DNA of 64,000 bases from DATFDN01 sp963756545 (GTDB lineage Bacteria > Pseudomonadota > Alphaproteobacteria > Acetobacterales > Acetobacteraceae), in NCBI GenBank assembly GCA_963756545.1, contig CAVWNY010000008.1, forward strand, positions 372,001 to 436,000, in the 5' to 3' direction. Made by a program: the position numbers and the translations under genes. How positions within the stretch are numbered: position 1 is the stretch's first letter; every line of letters starts with the position of its first letter. Positions 1-8,882 of the stretch are shown piece by piece. The notes under the pieces are model-generated. The model made no database searches, was not told where the DNA came from, and saw only the letters and a list, made by a program, of their open reading frames with translations.

Positions 1-1844
1 ACCGTTTTCATCGCCTGCGCGGCTTGCAACGCCGCCCCCAAATCGCTCAATTTCTCGTACGTTGCAGCCAACGTAGCGAAGAGGCGGAATTGAGCACCCA
101 GAATTTTCGGGCCGACCTCATCGGGTTGAGCCTTAGAAAAGGTATTGCGAGCGTTCTCGAGCATGGAGCGGGCAATACCGGGAGTGATGCGGCCGGCGGT
201 GAAATTGTTGAGAATCAGATTGACGTCGTTGTTTGCACCCTGGATGGCGAGCTGTAGATAGTTCTCCGCCTGCTTCTGGCGGTTCTCGGCAACCTTGGAA
301 TTTTGCTCCGCCTGCCGCTTCTGCTGCTCCGCGAACACGGCATTCTGCTCGGCGACCTGCTTCTGCTGCTCGGCCAAGCGCGCATTCGCGAGGGAGGTCC
401 GCTGCTCGATGAATGCCCAAGCAAACGCCCCAGCCGCAACCCCCAGCAAGCACAGCGCTGCGCCCGCCAAAACCCGCATGCGCACGAACTGCCGCCGCGC
501 CTCTCGCGCGCGGGCATTCGCGTCCGCCGCGAACCGTTCCTGCATCTCACGCTGCTCGCGCTCACGCAGAATCGCCGCTTCCGTCCGTTCGGCGCGAACC
601 CGCTCGGCCTCAACCTGGCGGCGGCGATCGCGCTGGCGGCGGATCACCGAAGTCAGCCGGTCATGCGTCAGCTCCACGCGCAAGGTGCCGAGGCGTTCCT
701 CGAGGCGCAGCACGCGCCGTTCCACCAGGCGGTCGATCACCGAGCGCGTCACCCCGGGCTGGGTTAGCGCGTCGGCCAGCGCGCGGCTGTCGCGGAACCC
801 GGCCGAGGTGATGAGCTGATCCTCGATGAACCGGCGTCCCGCTTCATCCACATCGGCGACAGCGGAATTGTAGAAACCCTCGATGATTTCGCCCGGCGTT
901 TCGGCCAGCAGCGCATCGGTGATCTTCTCGGCGCCGGCCTGTAGCCGCTTGTTGTTCAACTCCCGGCAAACCACGCTCAACAGCGCGGGCTCGATCTCCA
1001 TCCGCTCGAGCTCGGTCCCGACCAGCGCTGCCTGCGCCACCAACTCGCTGCTGCTGGCGACAAAGCCGATGATTCGTTCGGCGATACCCGGCGCGAAGAG
1101 ATCACCCCCGGCGGCAAGGATCGCATCGCGCGCCTGACGTCCGTTCATCGGCACCAAGCGCATGCGCTCGTCCGCGAGCGAGGGCATCAGCGGCCGCAGC
1201 CGCTCGAACTCGGGCAGATAATCTTCCCGGAAACTCAGCAGAACCTTGCAGCCCTCGCGGCCGTACTCGAACGCCGCCGCTCGCTCCGGATACGCATCCA
1301 GGGCGTGCTTGACGGCATCCGGCATCCGGTTCTCGACCAGATCGCCGAGGGAATCGAGCAGCGGCTGGACCCGCGCCGGGTCGGCGAGGGTCAAGACCTC
1401 CTCGAACTGGTCAACGACCAGCACGGGCGTCACCAGCCGGTTCCGGCCGTCCCAGAAATCCGCGTCGCGATGATGGAAGAATTCCCACAGCGTGTCGCCC
1501 TCGCCAGGCTCCCGGCCTTCGATGCGATACCGCTGCGAATTGTCGGCCAGCGCCGCCCAAATTTGGCGCCGCGGGTCGATCGCGCCCTCATGCAGCTCGA
1601 GCCGGATATAGATGGGCAGGAACTGACAGGCCCGCAGGCGCGGGAACAACCCGGCCAGCAGCAAGGATGTTTTGCCCAGGCCCGACTTGCCGAACAGCAC
1701 CGTGAGCGCCTGGCGCTGCACGAGACGCAGCAAGTGCGCCACCTCCGCGTCGCGCCCGTGGAAATAGTGTTCCGCTGCCTCGTTGAAAGGAAGCAGGCCT
1801 GGCCACGGATTTTGTGAATCGAGCTGCGGCGCGGACGTGAGCAT
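1..1844 (-). CDS. nSTAND-type P-loop ATPase with membrane segment (partial, 3' end off window)
   Basis: The frame is open from ATG 1844 to base 1 (about 614 residues, no stop), so the C-terminus lies outside the window. The N-terminus reads NPWPGLLPF then FHGRDAEV, the opening typical of the nSTAND1 family. It is followed by Walker A GKSGLGKTS (residues 52-60) and a Walker B/DxxEE-like stretch PVLVVDQFEEV (140-150). A helical arm leads to a charged, probably coiled-coil segment (about 390-445). One hydrophobic membrane-spanning segment lies near 456-477, and a second Gln/Glu/Lys-rich coiled coil near 480-535. The visible end looks helical and could begin TPR-like repeats. The start codon directly follows the TAA of the SIR2-TIR gene (TAAATG), so the two are translationally coupled. 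STAND ATPases act as signal-triggered switches; the sensor would be in the missing C-terminal part. ATPase identity is secure; a defence role is inferred from the partner. Confidence 0.85.
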   Translation of the reverse strand, partial: MLTSAPQLDSQNPWPGLLPFNEAAEHYFHGRDAEVAHLLRLVQRQALTVLFGKSGLGKTSLLLAGLFPRLRACQFLPIYIRLELHEGAIDPRRQIWAALADNSQRYRIEGREPGEGDTLWEFFHHRDADFWDGRNRLVTPVLVVDQFEEVLTLADPARVQPLLDSLGDLVENRMPDAVKHALDAYPERAAAFEYGREGCKVLLSFREDYLPEFERLRPLMPSLADERMRLVPMNGRQARDAILAAGGDLFAPGIAERIIGFVASSSELVAQAALVGTELERMEIEPALLSVVCRELNNKRLQAGAEKITDALLAETPGEIIEGFYNSAVADVDEAGRRFIEDQLITSAGFRDSRALADALTQPGVTRSVIDRLVERRVLRLEERLGTLRVELTHDRLTSVIRRQRDRRRQVEAERVRAERTEAAILREREQREMQERFAADANARAREARRQFVRMRVLAGAALCLLGVAAGAFAWAFIEQRTSLANARLAEQQKQVAEQNAVFAEQQKRQAEQNSKVAENRQKQAENYLQLAIQGANNDVNLILNNFTAGRITPGIARSMLENARNTFSKAQPDEVGPKILGAQFRLFATLAATYEKLSDLGAALQAAQAMKT

Positions 1845-3245
1845 TTACCGGCCCGTGCGCTTGCGGTACTCGCGTTGTCGGCGGCTGACCGAATTGGCGA
1901 ATTGCCGGGTGGCCTCACCGCCTTGTAGCGAGGTCCAGTGCAGCTCTCCCAGCAGCTCGGGGATGCCTTCTGCATCCTGGCCGGTATCATCGATCACGAC
2001 GGGCATGATGAACTGCTCAGCATCATCCATGGCTTCCGCCCGATCCTGCGCCCAGCGCCATTCGCGGCGGAAGAAGCCTTCGCGGCGCTCGGCCGAGTTG
2101 GTCGAAATAACAGGGATGAAACAAGAACATCGCTTAATCCCTTCCCGGATCTTCGTCGCGAACCGGTCGCCACCTTGCAACTCGGCCTTGTCGAACCAGG
2201 CCTCGACGTTGAATCCTTCGAGGCTGTCCTTGAGGCGGGAGGCGGCGTCGTAGTCCTCGCTCGCATAGCTGATGAACACCGCGCCGGCGGGCACCGACGG
2301 ATCGGACCTCGCGGCCGGCGCCGGGCCTGAGGGCCGTGGCGAGCCGCCGGACTTTGCCAGGCGCGTCGTATAACGCTCCTCCAGCTCCGTGATGAATTCA
2401 ACGGCCGGCCTCTGGATGATTCGCGTTCCATAGCTGAAATGCCCCAGGAACACGGCCAACCGACCATCTTGCGCCGCCATATGGTCGACCAGCACCTCCA
2501 TCTCCGGGCGCTGTAGGGATAGCTGCTTGCTCTTTGCCGTTCGAATAAAAAACCGGGCCAGCCAATTGGAAAGATCACAGCCGATAAACAGAAGGTGGTT
2601 GCGTTTCAGCTCATCGAATAGCAAATTCGGGCGGCGTGGAGGCGCCTGAAGATGATATAGGAACTCCAGAAGGTCTTCATCTGTAATGACATACTCCTGG
2701 GCGGAGGAGACCTTGCCGAACAAGTGATAAACCACTGGCGTGCGGAGCTGCTCCTTGGGCTTGGGCAAGTCATCGGCGCGGCCAGGCGAATAGGCCAGTT
2801 CGACCGCCCGGTTTTCACCACCAAAGCGGACCTGATCGATCGCGTTCTTGAGCAGCGAATCGAAAGTGAGGGTGACAAAGAGGGTGAAGGGCTCGATGCG
2901 GGCAAGTTTCTTGAGCACTTCGGGCGGTTCGAAGGCGGCCTCCTTCATGATCGCGCGCACTCCCGCGAATACGTCGCCGATCCGGGGAGCGGGCCGACGC
3001 AGGTACTGGCAGACCACGTCGTTGAGCGTCGGGTGTTGCGGCAACTTCTCGCCAGGAGGCAGCAGCCGCTCGGCCAGGCGTTCCGCGACGTAGCCGTAGA
3101 GCGGCTTGCTCTGCCCCGCGTGCTGGATTTGCAGCAGCTCGGCGCCAACGATCGGAATAACGCTTCCGTCATCGATATATTCGAGCAGGCTGTCCCAGAC
3201 GGGCTGGATTGCCTGGCCATTCGCAGCCGTTTCATGAAAGGACAT
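1845..3245 (-). CDS. SIR2-like domain plus C-terminal TIR domain protein
   Basis: A 466-residue protein. Residues about 15-290 resemble SIR2_2-type NAD-binding domains: glycine motif VIPIVGAEL (29-37), VTLTFD (124-129) where NAD-hydrolysing SIR2 proteins have TTNYD, His in VYHLFG (H174), and a LLFIGCDL strand (218-225). A Pro/Ser/Ala linker leads to a TIR domain (322-466) with AVFISYASED, the DKAELQGGD loop carrying the probable catalytic Glu355, and CFIPVIS. I chose ATG 3245, immediately upstream of the conserved region; an in-frame extension to 3404 would run into the divergent promoter region of livH. It is followed with no spacing by the nSTAND ATPase. TIR and SIR2 domains of anti-phage systems commonly deplete NAD. 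Base composition here is visibly less GC-rich than in neighbouring genes, consistent with transfer. The domain calls are firm; function is inferred. Confidence 0.85.
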   Translation of the reverse strand: MSFHETAANGQAIQPVWDSLLEYIDDGSVIPIVGAELLQIQHAGQSKPLYGYVAERLAERLLPPGEKLPQHPTLNDVVCQYLRRPAPRIGDVFAGVRAIMKEAAFEPPEVLKKLARIEPFTLFVTLTFDSLLKNAIDQVRFGGENRAVELAYSPGRADDLPKPKEQLRTPVVYHLFGKVSSAQEYVITDEDLLEFLYHLQAPPRRPNLLFDELKRNHLLFIGCDLSNWLARFFIRTAKSKQLSLQRPEMEVLVDHMAAQDGRLAVFLGHFSYGTRIIQRPAVEFITELEERYTTRLAKSGGSPRPSGPAPAARSDPSVPAGAVFISYASEDYDAASRLKDSLEGFNVEAWFDKAELQGGDRFATKIREGIKRCSCFIPVISTNSAERREGFFRREWRWAQDRAEAMDDAEQFIMPVVIDDTGQDAEGIPELLGELHWTSLQGGEATRQFANSVSRRQREYRKRTGR

Positions 3246-3418
3246 ACTAGCCGCCGATCGCTTCGCCACGATCTTCGTACTGCCGCACCGATCCTTGCAA
3301 GAATCGCCGGTTTTGGTCCCCCTCCGTTGGAGATCGCCCACAAGCAGGCCGCATCCACTTGCGGGTTTGTCCCCGAAAGGTGCAGACGGAGCGCACCGCG
3401 CCACACCGGGGAGGCCAG

Positions 3419-4360
3419 GTGGACGACGTCCTGATCGAGAACGTCATGAACGCGCTGGCCGCCGGGCTGATCATCGGCTGCCTCTACGGCCTCATGTGCA
3501 TCGGGCTCGGGCTGATCTTCGGGGTGATGAAGATCGTCAACTTCGCCCAGGGCGAGCTGCTGATGCTGGGCATGTTCGTGACCCTTTACGTCGTGTCCAC
3601 CCTTGGCGCGCTCGGCCCCGCCGCGCCGTTCGTCGCGGCGCTGATCGCCGGGCCGGCGCTGTTCCTGGGCGGCGCTGCGCTGCACCGGTTCCTGATCGCC
3701 CGCGTCTCCGGCCTGCGCACGCAGGGCACGTTGGACGAAGGGCATTTCGGGCAGCTGATCGTCACTCTCGGCGTCTCGCTGGTGTTGCAGAACGCGGGGC
3801 AGATCGCCTTCGGCTCGACGCCGAAGACCGTGCTGACCCCGCTCGCCTCGCGCGCCTTCCGGATCGGGCCGATCGTAGGAGACGCGATGCTCTTTCTGAA
3901 CAAGGCGCGCGTGGTCGCCTGCGGCGTGTCGATCCTCGTCGCCGTCGGGCTCTATGTTCTGATGGAGCGCACGCGGCTCGGCAAGTCGCTGCGCGCCGCT
4001 GCCGACAACCCGACGGCGGCGACCTACATGGGCATCGACGTCGATCGCGCCTACCGCGTCGCCTTCGGCCTGGGCGCCGCCATCACGGCCGTCGCCGGCG
4101 GACTGATGGCCACCTATCTGTCGTTCACGCCATTCATCGGCCTCGACTACGTCATCATCATGTATTCGGGCGTGGTGCTGGGCGGCATGGGCAGCATCCT
4201 CGGCGCGTTCTGGGGCGGGCTGACCATCGGCTTCGTGCAGCAGGTCTCGGCATTGGTGCTGCCGCCGCAATTGCAGAACGCGGCAATCTTCGTGGTGTTT
4301 TTGCTGGTCGTGACCTTGCGCCCGCAGGGCTTCTTCGGCCGCTCGGCGGAGCGGGCGTGA
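3419..4360 (+). CDS. livH: Branched-chain-amino-acid-type ABC permease, LivH family
   Basis: A 313-residue inner-membrane permease of about eight hydrophobic segments with the LivH signature GVMKIVNFAQGELLMLGMF near the N-terminus and a conserved GGMGSILGAFWGGL stretch near the C-terminus. It forms half of the transmembrane channel with the LivM part of the next gene. I chose GTG 3419 because a GGGGAGG ribosome-binding site lies at 3408-3414; an earlier in-frame ATG (3359) would add a non-hydrophobic tail. It is first in an operon with the LivM-LivG fusion, LivF, a periplasmic binding protein and a metallo-hydrolase. Substrate cannot be read from sequence; the family takes up amino acids, amides, urea or aromatic acids. 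Confidence 0.92.
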   Translation: MDDVLIENVMNALAAGLIIGCLYGLMCIGLGLIFGVMKIVNFAQGELLMLGMFVTLYVVSTLGALGPAAPFVAALIAGPALFLGGAALHRFLIARVSGLRTQGTLDEGHFGQLIVTLGVSLVLQNAGQIAFGSTPKTVLTPLASRAFRIGPIVGDAMLFLNKARVVACGVSILVAVGLYVLMERTRLGKSLRAAADNPTAATYMGIDVDRAYRVAFGLGAAITAVAGGLMATYLSFTPFIGLDYVIIMYSGVVLGGMGSILGAFWGGLTIGFVQQVSALVLPPQLQNAAIFVVFLLVVTLRPQGFFGRSAERA

Positions 4361-4361
4361 G

Positions 4362-6122
4362 ATGAGGGACGGCGCCGGCCCCCGGCTCCGCCGCGACGGC
4401 ATCGCGCTGGCCGTCCTGGCGGGGGCGTATCTCGTGGTCGCGGCCATGGTGCGCAACAGCTACGACCAGCTCATCCTCACCTTGGTCCCGATCTGGGCCG
4501 TCGTGGGTCTCTCGTGGAACCTGATCTCCGGCTACTCGGGCCTGGTCTCCTTCGGCCACGCGGCGTTCTTCGGCGCGGGCGCCTACGCGGTCACGCTGGC
4601 GCTGGTCTACTGGGGCCTGACGCCCTGGCTCGGCATTCCGCTCGCGATGGCGGTCGGCGCGCTCGCCGCCGTGCTGATCGGGATGCCCACGTTCCGCTTG
4701 CGCGGGCACTATTTCGCGCTCGCAATGCTCGCCTACCCGCTGGCGATGCTCTACGTCCTCGAATACTTGGGTTTCCAGGAGGTGCCGCTGCCGATGCACC
4801 GCGCGCATCCGGCGGCATTCCTGCAATTCACCGATCCGCGCCTCTACACCGTGGTCGCCGTCTGTGTGCTGGTCGTCGCGATGGTCGGCTCCATGCTGGC
4901 CGAGAACGCACGCTTCGGCCTCGCGCTGCTGGCGATCCGGCAGAACGAGCTGGCCGCCGAGGCGGCGGGCATCGACACCTGGCGATGGAAGATGGCCGCC
5001 TTGATGGCCAGCGGCACGATGGCCGCCGCCGCCGGCGGGTTCTACGCTTGCGTGCTGCTGGTGGTGACGCCCGACAGCGTGTTCGGGATTCTGGTCTCGG
5101 CGCAGGCCCTGGTGGTGACGCTGTTCGGCGGCGTGGGGACCATCTGGGGGCCGGTAATCGGGGCGGCCGTGCTGATCCCGCTCGCCGAGTCGCTGAACGC
5201 GCAACTCGGTAGCATGCTGCCGGGCATCCAGGGCGTGGTGTACGGCGCCGCCATCATCGCCGTCATGCTGATCGCCCCGGAGGGGGTGTTCTGGTCCGTG
5301 CGCGACCGGCTGTTCCGCCGCGCTGAGCTCCCGCCCCGTCGCGCGGCCCCTGCCGCCATTCGCCCGGCGGTGCGCGCCGCTGCCGGCCCGCTGCTGGAGG
5401 TGCGGAACCTGTCCCGCGCCTTCGGCGGGCTGCGCGCCGTCGACGACGTCAGCTTCACCGTCGCGGCGGGCGAGATCCTCGGCATCATCGGCCCGAACGG
5501 CGCCGGCAAGACCACGCTGTTCAACGTGCTGAACGGCGTGCTGGCGGCGAACGCGGGCGAGGCGCTGTTCGAAGGCGAGCGGATCACCGGCCGCAAGGTG
5601 CATCAGGTCTGCCGGCGCGGCATCGGCCGCACCTTCCAGGTGGTCCGCAGCTTCCCCCGTTTGCCGGTGCTGGACAACGTCGTGGTGGGGGCCTACGGCG
5701 CCGGGCTCGGCGACGTGGCGGCGGTGGACGCGGCCCAGGCGGCGCTGGAGAGGGTCGGTTTGCTCGCGATCGCGGATTGCCCGGCCGGGCGGCTGACCAA
5801 CAAGGAGCTGCGGCTGATGGAACTCGCCCGCGCCCTCGCCGGGCATCCGCGCATGCTGCTACTGGACGAAACCCTCGCCGGCCTGGGACGTGACGAATGC
5901 GACGAGTTGCTGGCCGTGCTGCAACGCCTGCGCGCCGACGGCGTGGCCGTCGCCATCATCGAGCACACGATGCACGCGATGATGCGGCTCGCCGACCGCT
6001 TCCTCGTGCTCGACCACGGGCGCGTCCTGCGCGTCGGCGTGCCGCGCGACGTGGTGGAGGACCCGGCGGTGATCGAGGCCTATCTCGGCCGCAAATGGCT
6101 GGCGCGCGCCGCCAATGCTTGA
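4362..6122 (+). CDS. LivM permease-LivG ATPase fusion
   Basis: A 586-residue fusion of two ABC subunits normally encoded separately. Residues 1 to about 310 are a LivM permease (NLISGYSGLVSFGHAAFFGAGA signature split over the first third, multiple membrane segments). A Pro/Ala/Arg linker joins it to a LivG ATPase from about residue 345, with Walker A GPNGAGKTT near 377. The ABC signature is degenerate (LTNKELRLMELARAL instead of LSGGQ-like) and Walker B reads MLLLDETLAGL, with Thr replacing the usual Pro after DE. It starts one base after the livH stop and overlaps livF by 8 bases. LivMG fusions are known in proteobacteria, and the altered signature is common in that group. Confidence 0.92.
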   Translation: MRDGAGPRLRRDGIALAVLAGAYLVVAAMVRNSYDQLILTLVPIWAVVGLSWNLISGYSGLVSFGHAAFFGAGAYAVTLALVYWGLTPWLGIPLAMAVGALAAVLIGMPTFRLRGHYFALAMLAYPLAMLYVLEYLGFQEVPLPMHRAHPAAFLQFTDPRLYTVVAVCVLVVAMVGSMLAENARFGLALLAIRQNELAAEAAGIDTWRWKMAALMASGTMAAAAGGFYACVLLVVTPDSVFGILVSAQALVVTLFGGVGTIWGPVIGAAVLIPLAESLNAQLGSMLPGIQGVVYGAAIIAVMLIAPEGVFWSVRDRLFRRAELPPRRAAPAAIRPAVRAAAGPLLEVRNLSRAFGGLRAVDDVSFTVAAGEILGIIGPNGAGKTTLFNVLNGVLAANAGEALFEGERITGRKVHQVCRRGIGRTFQVVRSFPRLPVLDNVVVGAYGAGLGDVAAVDAAQAALERVGLLAIADCPAGRLTNKELRLMELARALAGHPRMLLLDETLAGLGRDECDELLAVLQRLRADGVAVAIIEHTMHAMMRLADRFLVLDHGRVLRVGVPRDVVEDPAVIEAYLGRKWLARAANA

Positions 6123-6828
6123 GGTCGCGGACCTTCGCGTCTCCTACGGCGGCTTGCGCGCGCTGCGAGGCGTGTCGCTGACGGTCGCCGAGGGCCAGTT
6201 CGTGACCGTCGTCGGCCCCAACGGCGCGGGCAAGACGACCTTGTTCAAGGCGATCTGCGGCGTGGTGGCCCCGAGCGCCGGGCGCGTCGTCTTCGAGCGG
6301 CGCGATCTGCTGGCCCTGCCCGCCGCCAGCCGCGCTCATCTCGGCATCGCGCACGTTCCCGAAGGCCGGCAGGTGTTCAAGACACTGACCGTGCGCGAGA
6401 ACTTGGAGATGGGCGCCTATCCGCCGAACGGCCGGGCGCGCTTCCGCCAGACGATCGAGCGCGTCCACGCGCTGTTTCCCGTCCTCGCCGAGCGCGCCGG
6501 CCAGCTCGCCGGCACGCTCTCGGGGGGCGAGCAGCAGATGCTGGCGATCGGCCGCGGCCTCGCCGCCGCTCCGCGCCTGCTGATGCTGGACGAACCCTCG
6601 ATGGGCCTGGCGCCGGCCGTCGCCGACCTGATCTTCGAGCGCATCGCCCAGGTCCATCGCGAGGACAACCTGGCGATCCTGCTGGTCGAGCAGCGCGTGG
6701 CCGAGGCGCTCGAACTGGCCGATATCGGGTACGTGCTGGAGACCGGGCGCATCGTGCTGGAAGGGCCGTACGAACGGCTGCTCGCCGACGATCGCGTGCG
6801 GCGGGCGTATTTGGGACTGGGAGGATGA
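6115..6828 (+). CDS. livF: ABC transporter ATPase, LivF family
   Basis: A 237-residue cytoplasmic ATPase with Walker A GPNGAGKTT, the LivF hallmark HVPEGRQVF (Q-loop region), signature LSGGEQQML and Walker B LLMLDEPSMGL. It pairs with the LivG half of the upstream fusion to energise transport. ATG 6115 lies inside the end of the fusion gene (8-base overlap), implying coupled translation. The binding-protein gene follows four bases after its stop. Confidence 0.93.
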   Translation: MLEVADLRVSYGGLRALRGVSLTVAEGQFVTVVGPNGAGKTTLFKAICGVVAPSAGRVVFERRDLLALPAASRAHLGIAHVPEGRQVFKTLTVRENLEMGAYPPNGRARFRQTIERVHALFPVLAERAGQLAGTLSGGEQQMLAIGRGLAAAPRLLMLDEPSMGLAPAVADLIFERIAQVHREDNLAILLVEQRVAEALELADIGYVLETGRIVLEGPYERLLADDRVRRAYLGLGG

Positions 6829-6832
6829 GGCA

Positions 6833-8077
6833 ATGACAAAGATCATCGGACGGCGAACGGCGCTGGCGCTCGGCGGCGCGGCGGCGGCGAGCGTGGCGGC
6901 TGGCCCTGGGCGCGCGCAGGGCCAGCCGGCGGAGGTGAAGATCGCCATGCTCGTGCCGCTCTCGGGGCCTTGGGCGCGCGAGGGCATCCTGGAGAAGATG
7001 GGCGCCGAGATGGCGGTGGACGACGTGAACGAGGCCGGCGGCATCAAGGCGCTGGGCGGGGCGAAGCTGCGGCTTTTGCAATACGACACGCAGGATTCCG
7101 CCGAGAAGGCCAAGGATGCCGCGCAGCGCATGCTCGCCGAGCACCCCGATCTTGCGGGCGGGTTCGGCTGCTGGCTCTCCACCTTCACCCTCGCCGCGAC
7201 CGAGGTGACGGAGCGCGCGCGGCTGCCCTGGTTCACGCTCTCCTATTCCGACGCGATCACCGGGCGCGGCTTCCACTACGTCTTCCAGACCTCGCCGACG
7301 GCGGTGCAACAGGCCGAGGACACGGTCCCGCTGGTCATGCGGATCGCCCAGGCATCGACCGGCAAGCGGCCGACGAAGGTCGCCATCATCGGCGACAACA
7401 CCGCCGCGAGTGTCAGTTTTCGCAAGCCGCTCGACCAGCATGTACTTAAGGACGAGCACCTGACCGTGGTGCTGGACAAGACCTACACGCCGCCACTGTC
7501 GGACGCGACCACCTTGGTGCAGCCGGCGCGCGGCGCACGGCCCGACTTCGTGCTGCTGCTGTCCACCAACGCCGGCGACGACAAAATGCTCGCCGACACC
7601 TTCTCGCAATACGGGATGCCCGCGACGCGCCTGCCGCTCATCGGCAATGGCGGGCACTGGGCGACTCCCGAATTGCTGAAGACCACGGGCGCCGACATCC
7701 TGCAGGGCATCATCGTCGTGCTCGCGAATTGGCCCGGCAAGGACCAGGAGGAGCTGTCGAAGCGCTTCGTGGCGCGCACCGGGGAACTGTGGTTCGGCCA
7801 TGATTCGATCTTCGCCTACGGCCACGTCATGGCTCTGGCGGCCGCGATCGAGGCGGCGGGCTCGGCCGACCGGGTGAAGGTGGCCGACGCGGTGCGAAAG
7901 ATGGACCTGACGACCGGGCCGGCGCTGCTGTTTCCCGGCCACCGCCTTCAGTTCGACGACAAGGGACGCCGGATCGGCGCCGAAGTGGTCGTGGTGCAGT
8001 GGCTGAACGGCCGGCCGGTCGCCGTGTTTCCCGAGACGATTGCCGCCGCCAAGCCGATCTGGAAGGGCGTGTCATGA
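6833..8077 (+). CDS. ABC transporter periplasmic substrate-binding protein (Liv type)
   Basis: A 414-residue type-1 periplasmic binding protein. The N-terminus has a twin-arginine-like export signal (GRRTALALGG then Ala-rich), after which the mature domain opens with KIAMLVPLSGPWAREG, typical of amino-acid-binding Liv proteins. A GGAGG ribosome-binding site at 6820-6824 precedes ATG 6833. The gene follows livF by four bases and overlaps the next gene (ATGA), so all five genes form one operon. The ligand cannot be determined from the sequence. Confidence 0.9.
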   Translation: MTKIIGRRTALALGGAAAASVAAGPGRAQGQPAEVKIAMLVPLSGPWAREGILEKMGAEMAVDDVNEAGGIKALGGAKLRLLQYDTQDSAEKAKDAAQRMLAEHPDLAGGFGCWLSTFTLAATEVTERARLPWFTLSYSDAITGRGFHYVFQTSPTAVQQAEDTVPLVMRIAQASTGKRPTKVAIIGDNTAASVSFRKPLDQHVLKDEHLTVVLDKTYTPPLSDATTLVQPARGARPDFVLLLSTNAGDDKMLADTFSQYGMPATRLPLIGNGGHWATPELLKTTGADILQGIIVVLANWPGKDQEELSKRFVARTGELWFGHDSIFAYGHVMALAAAIEAAGSADRVKVADAVRKMDLTTGPALLFPGHRLQFDDKGRRIGAEVVVVQWLNGRPVAVFPETIAAAKPIWKGVS

Positions 8078-8880
8078 GCGGCGCCAGCGATATGTGGGAA
8101 GTGTATGCCGTCCGCTACGGGCACAACGCAAAGGCGCGGCGGTCCGGCAACTTCCTGGGCGGCGACCCGCACGACGCGCCGATGCCGCTCGACTACTTCG
8201 TCTGGGCGATCAAGGGCAAGGACCGGAATTTCATCCTCGACACCGGCTTCGACGCGGCGATGGGCCGCAAGCGCGGGCGGGAGTTCCTGCGCTGCCCCGG
8301 CGAGGGCTTGCGCGCCATCGGGGTCGATCCGGCGGGCGTCGAAGACGTGATTGTCTCCCACATGCACTACGACCATTGCGGGAACTACGACCTGTTTCCG
8401 CGCGCGCGCTACCATTTGCAAGACAAGGAGATCGCCTTCTGCACCGGACGGTGCATGTGCCACGCGGGCCTCCGCGTCGCCTTCGAGGAGGAGGACGTGA
8501 TCGCGATGATCCGCAAGCTGTTCGCCGGGCGCATGGCGTTCAATGACGGCGCGGCGGAGCTGGCGCCTGGCTTGTCGGTGCATTACGTCGGCGGCCACAG
8601 CAAGGGCCTGCAAGTGGTGCGCGTGCTCACCCGGCGCGGCTGGATGGTGCTGGCCGCCGACGCCAGCCACTTCTACGCCAACATGGAGGAGGGCCGCGCC
8701 TTCCCGATCCTGCATAACCTGGAGGAGACGCTCGAGGGATACGCCACCCTGCGGCGCCTGGCGAGCCGGCCGGAGAACATCATCCCCGGCCACGACCCGC
8801 TGGTGCTGGCCCGCTACCCGGCGGCGGCCCCGGGGCTCGCCGGGGTGGCCGTGCGTCTGGATGCCGATCCCATCGCCTAA
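8074..8880 (+). CDS. Metallo-beta-lactamase-fold hydrolase, N-acyl-homoserine-lactonase type
   Basis: A 268-residue zinc hydrolase with the HxHxDH motif as SHMHYDHCGN (H96, H98, D100, H101), further ligands in GGHSKGLQ and AADASHF, and a late GHDPLVL. These match the AHL-lactonase-like group of the superfamily. ATG 8074 overlaps the stop of the binding-protein gene by four bases. Its place at the end of a Liv-type uptake operon suggests it may open or hydrolyse the imported compound (lactone, amide or ester) rather than act in quorum quenching; that is inference. Confidence 0.85.
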   Translation: MSGASDMWEVYAVRYGHNAKARRSGNFLGGDPHDAPMPLDYFVWAIKGKDRNFILDTGFDAAMGRKRGREFLRCPGEGLRAIGVDPAGVEDVIVSHMHYDHCGNYDLFPRARYHLQDKEIAFCTGRCMCHAGLRVAFEEEDVIAMIRKLFAGRMAFNDGAAELAPGLSVHYVGGHSKGLQVVRVLTRRGWMVLAADASHFYANMEEGRAFPILHNLEETLEGYATLRRLASRPENIIPGHDPLVLARYPAAAPGLAGVAVRLDADPIA

Positions 8881-8882
8881 GG

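Noticed and set aside
4158..5846. A 562-codon minus-strand frame opposite the LivM-LivG fusion
   Set aside because: Low-complexity His/Arg/Gln-rich translation with no motifs; the plus strand encodes intact ABC subunits.
8074..8880. Calling the metallo-hydrolase a quorum-quenching lactonase
   Set aside because: The HxHxDH fold alone does not fix substrate, and the operon context suggests metabolism of an imported compound.
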